Source: an uncultured Eubacteriales bacterium (lineage in GTDB: Bacteria > Bacillota > Clostridia > Lachnospirales > Lachnospiraceae). From it: a stretch of 53,810 nucleotides of DNA. Positions 17,574-26,682 of this stretch are shown here, in pieces. The translations under genes were made by a program, and so were the position numbers. The notes beneath the pieces were generated by a model. It did no database searches, had not been told where the DNA came from, and saw only the letters and a program-made list of their open reading frames with translations. The stretch lies in the NCBI GenBank assembly GCA_900319795.1, contig ONPU01000011.1, forward strand, positions 1-53,810. Direction: 5' to 3'. Position 1 is the stretch's first letter; the number at the start of each line of letters is the position of its first letter.

Positions 17574-18653
17574 AAAGAAGTAAAACAACAGAAAAACAAC
17601 AAAAATCAGATCCGCTATGATCACGGTCCATATCACTTTCCGTACGTCAAAGAGCGGTTCTTTTTTGCGTTTTACAACTCTTCTGACTTCCTCTTCGGCC
17701 GCCGCCTCCGCTTCGGCGATTTTTCTCCGCTTCTCTTTCCGGACCTCGATTTCCTCCTCGTTCGGAATCGCCCACGAAGGAATCTTTTTTTCTTTGCTGA
17801 CGCCCAGGAGCTCGTCGATCTCATCGCGTGTGATTTCGTGAATCCCGATCCCGCATTCATCGGCAAGGCGGTCCACTTTCTCGATGCTCTCGCCGCTTTC
17901 GGCCGTCAGAATATGGAGCATGATGAGACGGAACGTCTCGTCATACCACTCTTCCAGTTCCTTCGGATCCATGGACGCGATCCGTTCCGGCACTTCTCCG
18001 TCATCCTCGCCGCGGGGCCTTAAGTTGACATTGTTGAGCAGGAATTCGATCCTGCTGTAAAGTCCCGTATGCTCCGGACTCAGGTTGTCCGGAAGCCTTT
18101 CGATCTCGGATCCCAGATTGACAAGAAGCTCTCTCTTCCGCTCCAGAGACGGAGCCATCAGTTCCGACCGGTATTCCGTTACAGCGGACATCCAGGAATC
18201 ATCCTTGTCCCCGATCAGGTCCGAAGCAGGATCAAACGGCAGCAGATAGATAAATTCCTTTTCATGAGAATATCTGAGTTCATAATTGAGAACCTTCAGA
18301 ATCTCCCGGACCTTCGACAGAAGTTCGGTATAGATGCGGATGTCGAATCCGTAATCCTCTCCCTCTTCGCGATTGAAAGTCCTTCTGGCAAGTTCTGCGA
18401 TGTTCAGGACATACTGCAAATAGGTGAGCACCTCTATGGCAGACGGGTCATCGCTCCGCAAAATGCCGTCAATATTGAGGCTTGTGCGCATCTCATCCGT
18501 ATCCGCACAGGCCTCATTGGCTTTCCATTTTGCAAAAGCGCCTCTGTCTACATATGTTTCGAGAGAATATTCCTTATAGCCAAATGAAATCACATGGCTC
18601 TGGAAAATCATCTCGACCTGAATCATCGAATCATGAAAATCGTAATCCGTCAT
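17565..18653 (-). CDS. Uncharacterised tail-anchored protein
   Basis: 362 residues, not recognised. It is largely acidic and alpha-helical (residues 1-290), followed by a basic, coiled-coil-like stretch (about 300-335, EVRKEKRRKIAEAEAAAEEEV) and a single C-terminal hydrophobic helix (about 344-361). That pattern suggests a cytoplasmic domain anchored by its tail. Its ATG shares one base with the stop of the M18 aminopeptidase gene (TAATG), so the two are translationally coupled and probably functionally linked. The 3' end overlaps the convergent small gene by 9 bases. Confidence 0.7.
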   Translation of the reverse strand: MTDYDFHDSMIQVEMIFQSHVISFGYKEYSLETYVDRGAFAKWKANEACADTDEMRTSLNIDGILRSDDPSAIEVLTYLQYVLNIAELARRTFNREEGEDYGFDIRIYTELLSKVREILKVLNYELRYSHEKEFIYLLPFDPASDLIGDKDDSWMSAVTEYRSELMAPSLERKRELLVNLGSEIERLPDNLSPEHTGLYSRIEFLLNNVNLRPRGEDDGEVPERIASMDPKELEEWYDETFRLIMLHILTAESGESIEKVDRLADECGIGIHEITRDEIDELLGVSKEKKIPSWAIPNEEEIEVRKEKRRKIAEAEAAAEEEVRRVVKRKKEPLFDVRKVIWTVIIADLIFVVFLLFYFFLF

Positions 18654-20077
18654 TAAAAATCAACCTTTTCAAAAAACGTCCTGTACGCCCGGAACGATTC
18701 ATAGAGATCCGCCTTGCTGGATCCTTCGTACGGAGCATGCATATTGAGGATCGGCGAGCCGCAGTCTATGACATTCATCCCGTATCGAGCCAGAATATAC
18801 GCGATTGTCCCGCCGCCGCCGGCATCGACTTTTCCGATCTCGGCCGTCTGCGTCAGGATATCCGCTTCTCCGAAGATCTTTCTCAGATAGGCGATATATT
18901 CCGCGTTCGCGTCATTGGATCCGGATTTTCCGCGGGCGCCGACATATTTGTTGAAAACAAGTCCTCCGCCGAGAAATGCCGCGTTTTTCTTCTCAAACTG
19001 GGATGCGTAGAGCGGGTCGAAAGCTGCGCTGACATCCGCCGAAAGCATCGCGCTCCGGGCAAGGGCGCGGCGAAGCTTCAGTTCACTGTAATCGCCCATC
19101 AGGTTCATCAGCTCGGCAAGAGAATTCTCAAAGAAATGAGATTTCATGCCTGTAGCGCCGACAGAACCGATTTCTTCCTTATCAACCAGAAGGCAGCACA
19201 ATGTCCTTTCCGGTTTTTCAACATCCATAATCGCCCTGAGGGACGGATAAGAGCAGATCCGGTCATCCTGTCCGTAGGCAAGAATCATGCTCCTGTCGAA
19301 GCCGGCTTCCCTTGCTTTTCCGGCAGGGACGATCTCGAGTTCGGCAGATTCGAAGTCTTCCTCTTCGATTCCGTATTCATTTTCAAGAATGGATAAGATC
19401 GCGTTTTTGACAGCGTCCTTCTCCGACTCTTCTTTCCCTTCGCTTCCGGCTTTTTGTTCCGCCGTAATCACGATCGGGCTGGACCCGATCACAAGATCAA
19501 GACTCTCACCTTCCACGGCCTTTGCCGCTTTTTTCTCCATCTGTTCCTGAGCGAGGTGGATCAGAATGTCGGAGATAAAGAATACCGGATCGTCCTCGTC
19601 TTCGCCAAGGGCAAGTTCGATGCATGTTCCGTCCTTCTTCACCACGACTCCGTGAAGAGCGAGCGGTCTCGCGACGTACTGGTATTTCTTGATTCCGCCG
19701 TAGTAATGAGTATCCAGGTATGCGATGCCGCTGTCTTCATACAGCGGGTTCTGCTTGACGTCCAGGCGCGGAGCATCGATATGGGCTCCGATGATATTGA
19801 GTCCCTCTTCCATGCTCTTTTCACCGACTCTGAAAACAGCAATGGATTTGTTCATCCAGACGCTGTAGATGCCCTCTCCCGGAAGAGGCTTTCTGCCTTC
19901 GCGGATCAATGTCTCCAGTTCGGTAAAGCCGGCCTTGTCAAGCATGTTGACCGCTTCGGTGACACATTCGCGTTCCGTCTTTCCGCTGTCGAGGAAATGC
20001 ATGTATTCCTTTGCGAATTCATCGCATTCCTTCTGCATCTTCAGGTCATAGGTTGCCCATGCGTTCAGTCTTCTCAT
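18653..20077 (-). CDS. M18 family metallo-aminopeptidase
   Basis: 474 residues, the usual M18 length. It begins with the family's NAWATYD and has the metal-binding blocks NIIGAHIDAPRLDVKQNP (His/Asp), LLVDKEEIGSVGATGM (paired Glu), RSMILAYGQDDRICSYPSLRAI and the late CGSPILNMHAPYEGSSKADLY (His). M18 enzymes are dodecameric, cytoplasmic dizinc aminopeptidases that prefer acidic or hydrophobic N-termini. AGGAAGGA lies upstream of the start at a somewhat long spacing. It is the first gene of a two-gene operon with a tail-anchored unknown. Confidence 0.93.
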   Translation of the reverse strand: MRRLNAWATYDLKMQKECDEFAKEYMHFLDSGKTERECVTEAVNMLDKAGFTELETLIREGRKPLPGEGIYSVWMNKSIAVFRVGEKSMEEGLNIIGAHIDAPRLDVKQNPLYEDSGIAYLDTHYYGGIKKYQYVARPLALHGVVVKKDGTCIELALGEDEDDPVFFISDILIHLAQEQMEKKAAKAVEGESLDLVIGSSPIVITAEQKAGSEGKEESEKDAVKNAILSILENEYGIEEEDFESAELEIVPAGKAREAGFDRSMILAYGQDDRICSYPSLRAIMDVEKPERTLCCLLVDKEEIGSVGATGMKSHFFENSLAELMNLMGDYSELKLRRALARSAMLSADVSAAFDPLYASQFEKKNAAFLGGGLVFNKYVGARGKSGSNDANAEYIAYLRKIFGEADILTQTAEIGKVDAGGGGTIAYILARYGMNVIDCGSPILNMHAPYEGSSKADLYESFRAYRTFFEKVDF

Positions 20078-20117
20078 CTTGAAATATAATTCCTTCCTAT
20101 TGTGTTTTTACTGTCAT

Positions 20118-20145
20118 CAGGCAGCCTGATCAAACGGGCTGCCTG
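20118..20145. other. Inverted repeat between paraslipin and aminopeptidase genes
   Basis: A 9-bp stem CAGGCAGCC/GGCTGCCTG with a 10-base loop. No T-run follows on either strand. It may assist termination of the SPFH gene or form part of the aminopeptidase leader. Confidence 0.35.
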
Positions 20146-20168
20146 CGATATCCCATAACATGGAAATG

Positions 20169-20203
20169 ACAGTGAGCGTTTATCCCTCATAAGCGCTCAC
20201 TGT
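20169..20203 (-). terminator. Probable terminator or 3' hairpin of the paraslipin gene
   Basis: A 10-bp stem ACAGTGAGCG/CGCTCACTGT with about 15 bases of loop, about 30 bases after the SPFH stop. The following minus-strand tail is only moderately T-rich, so termination may be weak. Confidence 0.5.
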
Positions 20204-20230
20204 GATCATTTGTCAAAGTCGGATCTGATA

Positions 20231-21301
20231 TTATCCGTTCACGTCGTCTCTGTCAGCCATCCGGCGGCTGTAATGAGTGATCTCGGCGTTGATCCTGTTA
20301 GTTGTTGCCGCAGCGTCAACACCGCCGCGTCCGTTACTGTCATCGCAGCAGTCATCCGCACCGGCCTTCGCCACCTGTCTCGGAGTGTGATCAATCGGAG
20401 TGGCGTCACCGATTCCGAGTGATTCACTGACAAGTCCCAGTGAAGAAACCGCGGCGCTGATATCCGAAGGCATATAGATCTTCGTTGCGCGGCCGTCGGC
20501 CACATCCTTCAGCGCTTCCAGTCCTTTGAGCTTCAGAACCGGCTCTGAAACCTGTGCTTCGTTGAGCTTTCTGAGACCTTCCGCCTCTGCTTCGTAAACC
20601 AGTTCGATCGAACGGGCACGGCCTTCGGCAAGAGCGATCTGAGCATCTCTTTCAGCTTCGGCTGTCAGGATCTTCGCCTTCTTATCACCTTCGGCGCGGG
20701 ACACGACAGCTTCCTGGTGAGCCTGAGCTTCCAGCACGGTCTGACGTCTTTCACGCTCAGCTCTCATCTGCTTCGTCATGACCTCTTCGATTTCTTTCGG
20801 AGGTGTGATATTCTTCAGCTCGACACGGGTCACCTTGATGCCCCAGGGATCCGTGGCCTGATCCAGAATCGCTTCCATCTTTCTGTTGATTTCGTCACGG
20901 CTGGTCAGGGTCTGGTCGAGTTCCAGTTCACCGATGATATTACGAAGCGTTGTAGCGGAGAGATTCTGAAGACCGGAAATCGGGCTTTCCACTCCGTATG
21001 TATAGAGGCGCGGATCAAAAACCCGTGCGAAAACGACAGAGTCAATGGAAATGGTAACATTGTCCTTCGTGATCACAGGCTGCGGCGGGAAATCCAGAAC
21101 CTGTTCCTTCAGGGATACTTTCTTCGCCACGCGTTCAAAGAACGGCACCTTGAAATGAAGACCGGCATCCCAGACACACTTGAATTTTCCGAGTGTTTCA
21201 ATGACATACGCCTGTGCCTGCGGAACCACTCTGATATTCTGAACGATCAGAATAAACAGAATGATAAAAACAATCAAAGCAAAAATAATCATTCCTCCCA
21301 T
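20231..21301 (-). CDS. SPFH/band-7 membrane protein (paraslipin, QmcA/HflK-like)
   Basis: 356 residues. An N-terminal membrane helix (3-22) is followed by the band-7 domain (about 25-190, with VVPQAQAYVIETLGKF and GIKVTRVELKNITPP), a long Ala/Glu-rich coiled coil (about 190-250) and a less conserved tail rich in D/N/A/T. This is typical of bacterial paraslipins that organise membrane microdomains. No NfeD partner gene lies next to it. It is a single gene between the L,D-transpeptidase and the aminopeptidase operon. The tail contains an unusual run of Asp, Cys and Asn (ADDCCDDSNGRGG). Confidence 0.88.
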   Translation of the reverse strand: MGGMIIFALIVFIILFILIVQNIRVVPQAQAYVIETLGKFKCVWDAGLHFKVPFFERVAKKVSLKEQVLDFPPQPVITKDNVTISIDSVVFARVFDPRLYTYGVESPISGLQNLSATTLRNIIGELELDQTLTSRDEINRKMEAILDQATDPWGIKVTRVELKNITPPKEIEEVMTKQMRAERERRQTVLEAQAHQEAVVSRAEGDKKAKILTAEAERDAQIALAEGRARSIELVYEAEAEGLRKLNEAQVSEPVLKLKGLEALKDVADGRATKIYMPSDISAAVSSLGLVSESLGIGDATPIDHTPRQVAKAGADDCCDDSNGRGGVDAAATTNRINAEITHYSRRMADRDDVNG

Positions 21302-21340
21302 AGTGCACCTCCTTTAATCTTCTTTCCAAGAATAATACAG

Positions 21341-23017
21341 TTACTCCGAATCGTCAATCCATTCCGCTTCCTCTTCCTCGCTCACGGAATAGTCTTCTCC
21401 GCCTTCATCATAGCTTTCGTCGTAGGACTCTTCGTTATCATAGTTCTCTGTATTTTCGTCGTAATACTCCTCGTCCGAATACTCTTCGTCCCAGTCTTCG
21501 TCCTCTTCTTCGTAATCGGGCTCTTCTCCGGGCTTCAGCGTATAGGTCTCATTCTGAGGATCCGGCACTCTGTTGTCACGGTCATAGATGATTACCGGGA
21601 TACCGATCCGGACGTTTTCATAAAGCACGGAGACCGCATCCAACGGCGTATTGACACAGCCGTGGCTTCCGTTATACAGATAGACATCGCCGCCGTAATC
21701 CCCGTCGTCTCTCCAGGACGCGTCGTGGATGAGAATTCCTCCTTCCGTCAGCCAGAGAGCGAATTTTGCCCTTGCCGAACCGTAACTGCCCTTCATTTTG
21801 TGATCCGTCTTCTTATCCAGAATCTGCATCACGCCGGTCGGAGTCGCCCTTTCCTTCGTGGGTTCACCGCTGCAGATCGGTGTATCCAGGAACAGCTGTC
21901 CCTCTTTGTAGTACCACATATGCTGCTGGTCCAGGCTGATTTCGATATAGGTGCTTCCGAAGTCATTTCCCGCCTCCGCGTTTCTGGTCAGCGCGTATCT
22001 GTCCCATACGCAGACCACGGTCTGACTTTTCCCGCTCTGGAGAGCTTTCAGGATCAGAGGAGCCGTTTCGGCAGTGTTCAGAATATATCCGTAATTATCA
22101 TAATTACCGCCGCCAACTGTCAGCGTATCGCCTTCTGTGGTCGTGAACTGACGGGTGGTTTTAAAGGTATTGTATTGCGTCGCAAGTCCTTCGGTATAAC
22201 TCTTTACGGAATCTTCATTCACAGTCACGCTGCCTTCACCGAATTCCATCCAGTCGAGGAATGTCTCCTTTGTCAGGTCCACATAGGTATCACCTTCCAT
22301 ACTGACCGTGATGACCATTTCTTCATAGCCTTTGATGAAATCCAGCTGGGCAGTAAGCTTGGGGTCATCCGCATAAAGGGATGCTTTTTTATAGCAGTTC
22401 AGCTCTGACAGGTCGATCTCGGAAGCACCTTCATTGACTGCGTTTTTAGCCGCTTCGAAAACCTTCTCTTCCTCAAGCCTGTTTCCGTCAACAGCGTCAA
22501 TGATTGTGTAGCCGTTTTCTGCCCGCGTAATATACGCGTCGACAGGATCCTGAATCCCCTCACCGGAAATCGCTTTCAGAGAATGCACGCATTCCGCCAG
22601 CTTCTCTTCGTTGAACTCAAATCCCTGATCCGTTACGAGCTCATGTGTCGTATAGGGAGCCATAAAGTACAGCGAGTAATCCTGGTTTTCGATCAGGGAC
22701 GAGAACGTATCGCCTGTAGTGAAGCGGTAGTCTACCGCCTCATAGGGAATCTGTTCATCCTGCCCGCCGAGTTCATGGATCGTCAGCACTCTGCCGGCAT
22801 ACGTGCTCTTGAATTTCTCTTCAGCCTGCTCGGCAGTCATACCGCTGTAGTCGATACCGTTCACCGTTGTATTCGGCAGGAAAAACCCTTTTGACTTTTC
22901 CAGACCGTACGCATACAATCCCGTCGCGCCCGCCAAAATAACAAGAAGGAGCAGAATAAACACTCTCGCCGCTCTGCTTCCTCTTCTCCTTTTCCTTCTT
23001 CTCCTCTTCCCGGCCAT
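21341..23017 (-). CDS. L,D-transpeptidase with PG-binding domains and acidic tail
   Basis: 558 residues. A very basic N-terminus (MAGKRRRRKRRRGSR) precedes a membrane anchor (about 18-40). Two peptidoglycan-binding type 4 domains (about 50-330) come before the YkuD catalytic domain (about 345-475) with HDASWRDD and the active-site motif SHGCVN (Cys 454). It forms 3-3 cross-links in peptidoglycan outside the membrane. The last 55 residues are almost wholly Asp, Glu, Ser, Asn and Tyr; I regard this acidic tail as an addition to the family. Single gene, with tRNA-Pro upstream on the other strand. Confidence 0.93.
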   Translation of the reverse strand: MAGKRRRRKRRRGSRAARVFILLLLVILAGATGLYAYGLEKSKGFFLPNTTVNGIDYSGMTAEQAEEKFKSTYAGRVLTIHELGGQDEQIPYEAVDYRFTTGDTFSSLIENQDYSLYFMAPYTTHELVTDQGFEFNEEKLAECVHSLKAISGEGIQDPVDAYITRAENGYTIIDAVDGNRLEEEKVFEAAKNAVNEGASEIDLSELNCYKKASLYADDPKLTAQLDFIKGYEEMVITVSMEGDTYVDLTKETFLDWMEFGEGSVTVNEDSVKSYTEGLATQYNTFKTTRQFTTTEGDTLTVGGGNYDNYGYILNTAETAPLILKALQSGKSQTVVCVWDRYALTRNAEAGNDFGSTYIEISLDQQHMWYYKEGQLFLDTPICSGEPTKERATPTGVMQILDKKTDHKMKGSYGSARAKFALWLTEGGILIHDASWRDDGDYGGDVYLYNGSHGCVNTPLDAVSVLYENVRIGIPVIIYDRDNRVPDPQNETYTLKPGEEPDYEEEDEDWDEEYSDEEYYDENTENYDNEESYDESYDEGGEDYSVSEEEEAEWIDDSE

Positions 23018-23051
23018 TTGATTCCCTCATTAATAGAAATAAGAATTATTG

Positions 23052-23080
23052 TTGACAAATCTCTTCAAAAACACGATAAT
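23052..23080 (+). promoter_or_regulatory. Promoter of tRNA-Pro
   Basis: TTGACA, 17 bases, GATAAT, then 11 bases to the first tRNA base. A near-consensus SigA promoter. Confidence 0.8.
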
Positions 23081-23091
23081 AAAGCATTGTA

Positions 23092-23165
23092 CGGGGTATG
23101 GCGTAGCTTGGTAGCGCGCACGGCTGGGGGCCGTGAGGTCGCGAGTTCGAATCTCGCTGCCCCGA
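23092..23165 (+). tRNA. tRNA-Pro (anticodon GGG)
   Basis: 74 bases fold as a cloverleaf: acceptor CGGGGTA/TGCCCCG, D-arm GCGT..GCGC, anticodon stem CACGG/CCGTG around loop CTGGGGG (anticodon GGG), and T-arm GCGAG/CTCGC with TTCGAAT. The discriminator is A. The 3' CCA is not encoded. It is a lone tRNA with its own promoter and terminator. Confidence 0.95.
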
Positions 23166-23178
23166 CTTTTTTTCTCAA

Positions 23179-23206
23179 AAGATATCTCCGAAATCCGGAG
23201 ATATCT
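23179..23206. terminator. Terminator of tRNA-Pro (also facing the efflux operon)
   Basis: A 12-bp stem AAGATATCTCCG/CGGAGATATCTT with loop AAAT is followed on the plus strand by TTTTT. The minus strand has a shorter TTTT, then A-rich sequence; it could also end the permease operon that stops at 23243. Confidence 0.85.
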
Positions 23207-23242
23207 TTTTTATTTCTGTAAATGCCTTGCGGCGTCCGACTC

Positions 23243-24493
23243 TTATTCCGTCCTCAGGGCGTCGATCGGATTCAGCTTGGCCGCGTTCATCGCCGGCAGC
23301 AGACCGAAGACAATACCGATCCCCATCGAGAATCCTACCGCGATGATACTGGCAGGGATGCTCACCGCCGACGGCGTTCCCATCACATTGGAAACAACCC
23401 GCGACAGGACAATGCCGGAAATAACACCGATCAGCCCTCCAAGGCTTGTAAGAACCGCTGCCTCCGTCAGGAACTGAGCGGCGATTTTCTTCTTCTTCGC
23501 TCCGAGCGCCTTCTTAAGGCCGATCTCTCTTGTACGCTCTGTCACGGATACCAGCATGATGTTCATAACGCCGATACCGCCGACGAGAAGCGAGATAGCC
23601 GCAATCCAGATCAGCTGCTTATTGGTCGCGTTTGCCAGATTCTGCATGTCTCTCGCATTTTTCAGAATATCATCCGCCTCGTATTTGAATTTGGATTTTC
23701 CGCTGATCTGCAGCGCGGTCAGCGCTTTCTCCGTATTCTTTCCCGCTTTTGTCATATCGTCCGTGGATGTGGCCTTGACTTTGACTGTCTGAGGCTCATC
23801 ATAGCGGGCAACGATCGGCCATGTCTCTGTCGGAATCATCACGGTACCCGCGGAAGAATCCTGGAAGTTATAATAGTCGGAAACCGATTTGATCTGGAGA
23901 CGCGCGTTCGTTCTTTTCTGAACAACGCCAATGATCACGAACGGCTCCTTGTTGATTTCAAGGACCTTTCCTACAGGGCTTGTATTTGAAAATAAAAACT
24001 CTGCGGCAGAATCATCAATGAGGGCGCACTTATGGAAATTCTTTCCGTCCGCGGCGTCAATGGCCCTTCCCGAAGTGACGACATAGTCATTGACGGAGAG
24101 GTAGTACTGGTCGATCCCGAGAAGCTCTCCGTTAAACTGCTTGTTATTGTAAAATGTATTCTCGGAATAACTTCTCGAGCGATAAAGCGTAACAGCCTCC
24201 ACACCATCCAGTGTCTCGAGATTCTTTCTGGTCTGTTCCGAAATGACGCTCACGCCTTTCGGAACGCCGGAATACTGCAGATCGTATTCCCCGCCGTTCT
24301 GTTTCAGCTGTACCGTCACCACATTGTTCCCGGAGCCGATCAGATTTTCCTTGATCTGTTCGTTTGTGCCTTTAATCGTGGATACAATCGCTATAATCGA
24401 AGCAATTCCGATGATGATTCCGAGCATTGTAAGCAGCGATCTCAGCTTATGGCTCCATATTCCCTGAAAAGCCAGTGAGATATTCTCAATCAT
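23243..24493 (-). CDS. MacB-type ABC transporter permease (FtsX domain)
   Basis: 416 residues with four transmembrane helices, one near the N-terminus (LRSLLTMLGIIIGIASIIAIVST) and three in the C-terminal FtsX domain. A large extracytoplasmic domain (about 45-285) lies between. It matches the MacB/YknZ permease type, which drives mechanotransmission rather than classical substrate translocation, here in a monoderm cell. It lies two bases after the adaptor gene, last in the four-gene efflux operon with an ATPase (26679-27392). Substrate unknown; likely a peptide, lipid or antibiotic-like molecule. Confidence 0.9.
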   Translation of the reverse strand: MIENISLAFQGIWSHKLRSLLTMLGIIIGIASIIAIVSTIKGTNEQIKENLIGSGNNVVTVQLKQNGGEYDLQYSGVPKGVSVISEQTRKNLETLDGVEAVTLYRSRSYSENTFYNNKQFNGELLGIDQYYLSVNDYVVTSGRAIDAADGKNFHKCALIDDSAAEFLFSNTSPVGKVLEINKEPFVIIGVVQKRTNARLQIKSVSDYYNFQDSSAGTVMIPTETWPIVARYDEPQTVKVKATSTDDMTKAGKNTEKALTALQISGKSKFKYEADDILKNARDMQNLANATNKQLIWIAAISLLVGGIGVMNIMLVSVTERTREIGLKKALGAKKKKIAAQFLTEAAVLTSLGGLIGVISGIVLSRVVSNVMGTPSAVSIPASIIAVGFSMGIGIVFGLLPAMNAAKLNPIDALRTE

Positions 24494-24495
24494 CT

Positions 24496-26682
24496 TTATT
24501 CCTCATAGAGTTTCTCATAGTCCGAGATTTCGGTCTCCGCTCCCTCCGCAATATCCGCTCCGTATGGGAACGCCACATGGTCGTCCAGCGTGACGCCCGC
24601 AAGAACTTCAATTACGGAACTCTCCGGAGTCCTTCCTGTTTTCAGATAGGTCTTTGTCAGCTTCCCGTCCTCTCCGCGTTTATAGACATAACTGCCCGCC
24701 GCGTCTTTCAGGACGAACATTTTATCCAGAATCAGACTGTCTTCGATGCTGGAGTCACCGTATTTGACGCTGACATAATCCCCTTCACGAAGCTCCGCGT
24801 CCTCTCCGACATAGACGATCGCCGAATAGGATGTCACGTTCGGATTTCCTCCGAACCATCCCGTGTCTCCCGAGTTGTCCGGATAGTCCGATACGGAAAT
24901 AACCTCGCCGTCATAGCTCGCGGATCCGGAAGAAAAGCTGGTTACTTTCGCCTTGTCGCCCTTTTTCAGCGAGTCCAGTTCCAGTTCACTCACAGCTACG
25001 TTGACCTTATAACCTCCGCCGCCGGAGACAATGACGACAGGATCGTTATTCTGATAAGCGTCTTCCGGATTCCGGACCGTTTTGACCACGCCGTTGATCT
25101 TGGCCCGTGAGCAGCCGTCGCCCGCTTCCTCTTTCGCCTGTCTGAAACTCAGTTCGCTCTGTCTGACGGTCAGATCCAGGTCGCGTACTTCCTTCACCTT
25201 ATCCTTTCTCATTTCATCCAGTTCTTTCGCGGTATAGTGTCCTTCCGGATCAATATCCGAATCGCCTCCCATTCCTTCTGAAGCGGATGAAAGGGTCATT
25301 TCCTCATCTTCTTCATCGTAGTCTTCGGAATCGTCTTCGAGGTCGCCGTCGTCTTCTTCATCCAGAAGATCCGCTTCCTCGTCATCGAGATCGTCCTCTG
25401 AAACATCGTCCGAGAAGCTTGTTCCTTCCTCATCAGAGGGCACTGTATCCTCTGCTGCCAGATCCGGATTAAACAGACGCACCGCTACATCCTGCCCCGA
25501 ACGAATCAGGTGAAGGCCGAATCTCGTCAGGATTTTGCCCTCTCTGTTGTCGGATTCATGCACTTCAAGAATCGCCCAGATTTCATTCGGACAGCCGGTA
25601 AGATCCACATAGTGTTCATCGTCTCCGGGGATAATCATATCGGAAGATTCAATTTCCGCTTCACTTCCCGAAATGTCTGTAACGGGTTCATCACCCTCTT
25701 CCACAGGTTCTTCCCCTGACTCGGTATCTTCATGGTCAGGTTCTTCGGTCGGAATCTCCTCTTCGGGCGGATCTTCGGCATCCGGTGTTTCTTCCAGTCC
25801 CTCTACATACTCTTCTGTACCGCCTTCCAGTCCGGTTTCCGTACTGCCTTCCTCAACGCCTTCCTCATCCGGAATCTCCTGCGCCGTTTCCAGCTCGTCC
25901 GCCATGACCGTATAGGGCAGAATTCCGAAAGAACGCAAAGCGGACGCAGCCACTTCCGCGCCTTCTGCAGTTCCGGTCTCATCAGCGGTTTCCTCGGTTC
26001 CACTCTCATCAGCAATTTCCTCAGTCCCGGTTTCGTCAGTGCTTTCTTCCGCTTCTTCCCATCCGTCCGGACGGAACATCAGAAGCAGTTCTTCACTGGT
26101 AAAGGCATCCCGCTCGCTCCAAAGATAGATATAGGGATCATTCATCTTCCCGCTGCCCATGAGGCGGACAGGCGTTTCTTCGGGATCGAGATCCGGAGAC
26201 TCCTCTTCCTGTACCGGCTCTTTTTCTGTCGGTTCTTCCACATCGCCCGCGTCGTCGTAGTCGCTCTCGGAGGAAGGACTCATCCTGTTCAGCAGATCCA
26301 GATCGTCTTTCGCTCGTTGAAGGGCGAGTTTCTGCTGTTCAAGCTCATTTTCGGCCCTTTCCAGCTGGATCTCGGTAAGCGTCGTGTCGTAGCGGAAAAG
26401 CACATCGCCTTTTTTGACCTGCTTTCCCTCCTCCGCCAGCATTTCCGTCACTTTCTGTGTACCGCTTACGTAGACCGTCTGCATTCTGTCCAGAGAAACA
26501 GAACCATACACAACGGAATCTTCAATAAAGTAGTCCGCCGGATAGCTCACGTCACTGACAGAATAGACTCTGACCGGCCGCATATTTGTTGTTTTATAAA
26601 ATTTAAGGCCTCCGTATATACCGCCGCAGATCAACGACAGAATCACTACAGCGATAATCAGCCTCTTAATGCCGTTTTTCAT
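24496..26682 (-). CDS. MacA/HlyD-type efflux adaptor with a very large acidic insertion
   Basis: 728 residues, about twice the normal 350-400. A signal anchor (7-28) is followed by the first half of the lipoyl domain (about 60-100) and the first coiled-coil helix (about 103-133). An acidic region of about 350 residues interrupts here, rich in E/D/T/S/G and containing a 9-residue repeat. Then come the second coiled-coil helix (about 490-540), the second lipoyl half and the beta-barrel (about 545-690). The insertion therefore sits at the tip of the alpha-hairpin. The ATG overlaps the ATPase stop by 4 bases. The presence of the insertion is direct; a spacer role is a guess. Confidence 0.85.
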   Translation of the reverse strand: MKNGIKRLIIAVVILSLICGGIYGGLKFYKTTNMRPVRVYSVSDVSYPADYFIEDSVVYGSVSLDRMQTVYVSGTQKVTEMLAEEGKQVKKGDVLFRYDTTLTEIQLERAENELEQQKLALQRAKDDLDLLNRMSPSSESDYDDAGDVEEPTEKEPVQEEESPDLDPEETPVRLMGSGKMNDPYIYLWSERDAFTSEELLLMFRPDGWEEAEESTDETGTEEIADESGTEETADETGTAEGAEVAASALRSFGILPYTVMADELETAQEIPDEEGVEEGSTETGLEGGTEEYVEGLEETPDAEDPPEEEIPTEEPDHEDTESGEEPVEEGDEPVTDISGSEAEIESSDMIIPGDDEHYVDLTGCPNEIWAILEVHESDNREGKILTRFGLHLIRSGQDVAVRLFNPDLAAEDTVPSDEEGTSFSDDVSEDDLDDEEADLLDEEDDGDLEDDSEDYDEEDEEMTLSSASEGMGGDSDIDPEGHYTAKELDEMRKDKVKEVRDLDLTVRQSELSFRQAKEEAGDGCSRAKINGVVKTVRNPEDAYQNNDPVVIVSGGGGYKVNVAVSELELDSLKKGDKAKVTSFSSGSASYDGEVISVSDYPDNSGDTGWFGGNPNVTSYSAIVYVGEDAELREGDYVSVKYGDSSIEDSLILDKMFVLKDAAGSYVYKRGEDGKLTKTYLKTGRTPESSVIEVLAGVTLDDHVAFPYGADIAEGAETEISDYEKLYEE
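25971..26051. repeat. 27-bp tandem repeat, three copies, in the adaptor insertion
   Basis: Three degenerate 27-bp units encode a 9-residue acidic repeat of the type ADETGTEEI, ADESGTEET, ADETGTAEG in the adaptor encoded at 24496-26682. It is translated in frame and could vary in copy number between strains. Confidence 0.7.

Noticed and set aside
20717-22408. 563-codon plus-strand frame across paraslipin and L,D-transpeptidase genes
   Set aside because: Spans two real genes on the other strand and their gap; no ribosome site or recognisable domain.
23092-23165. tRNA-associated integration site
   Set aside because: No integrase, no direct repeat of the tRNA 3' end and no change in gene content nearby.
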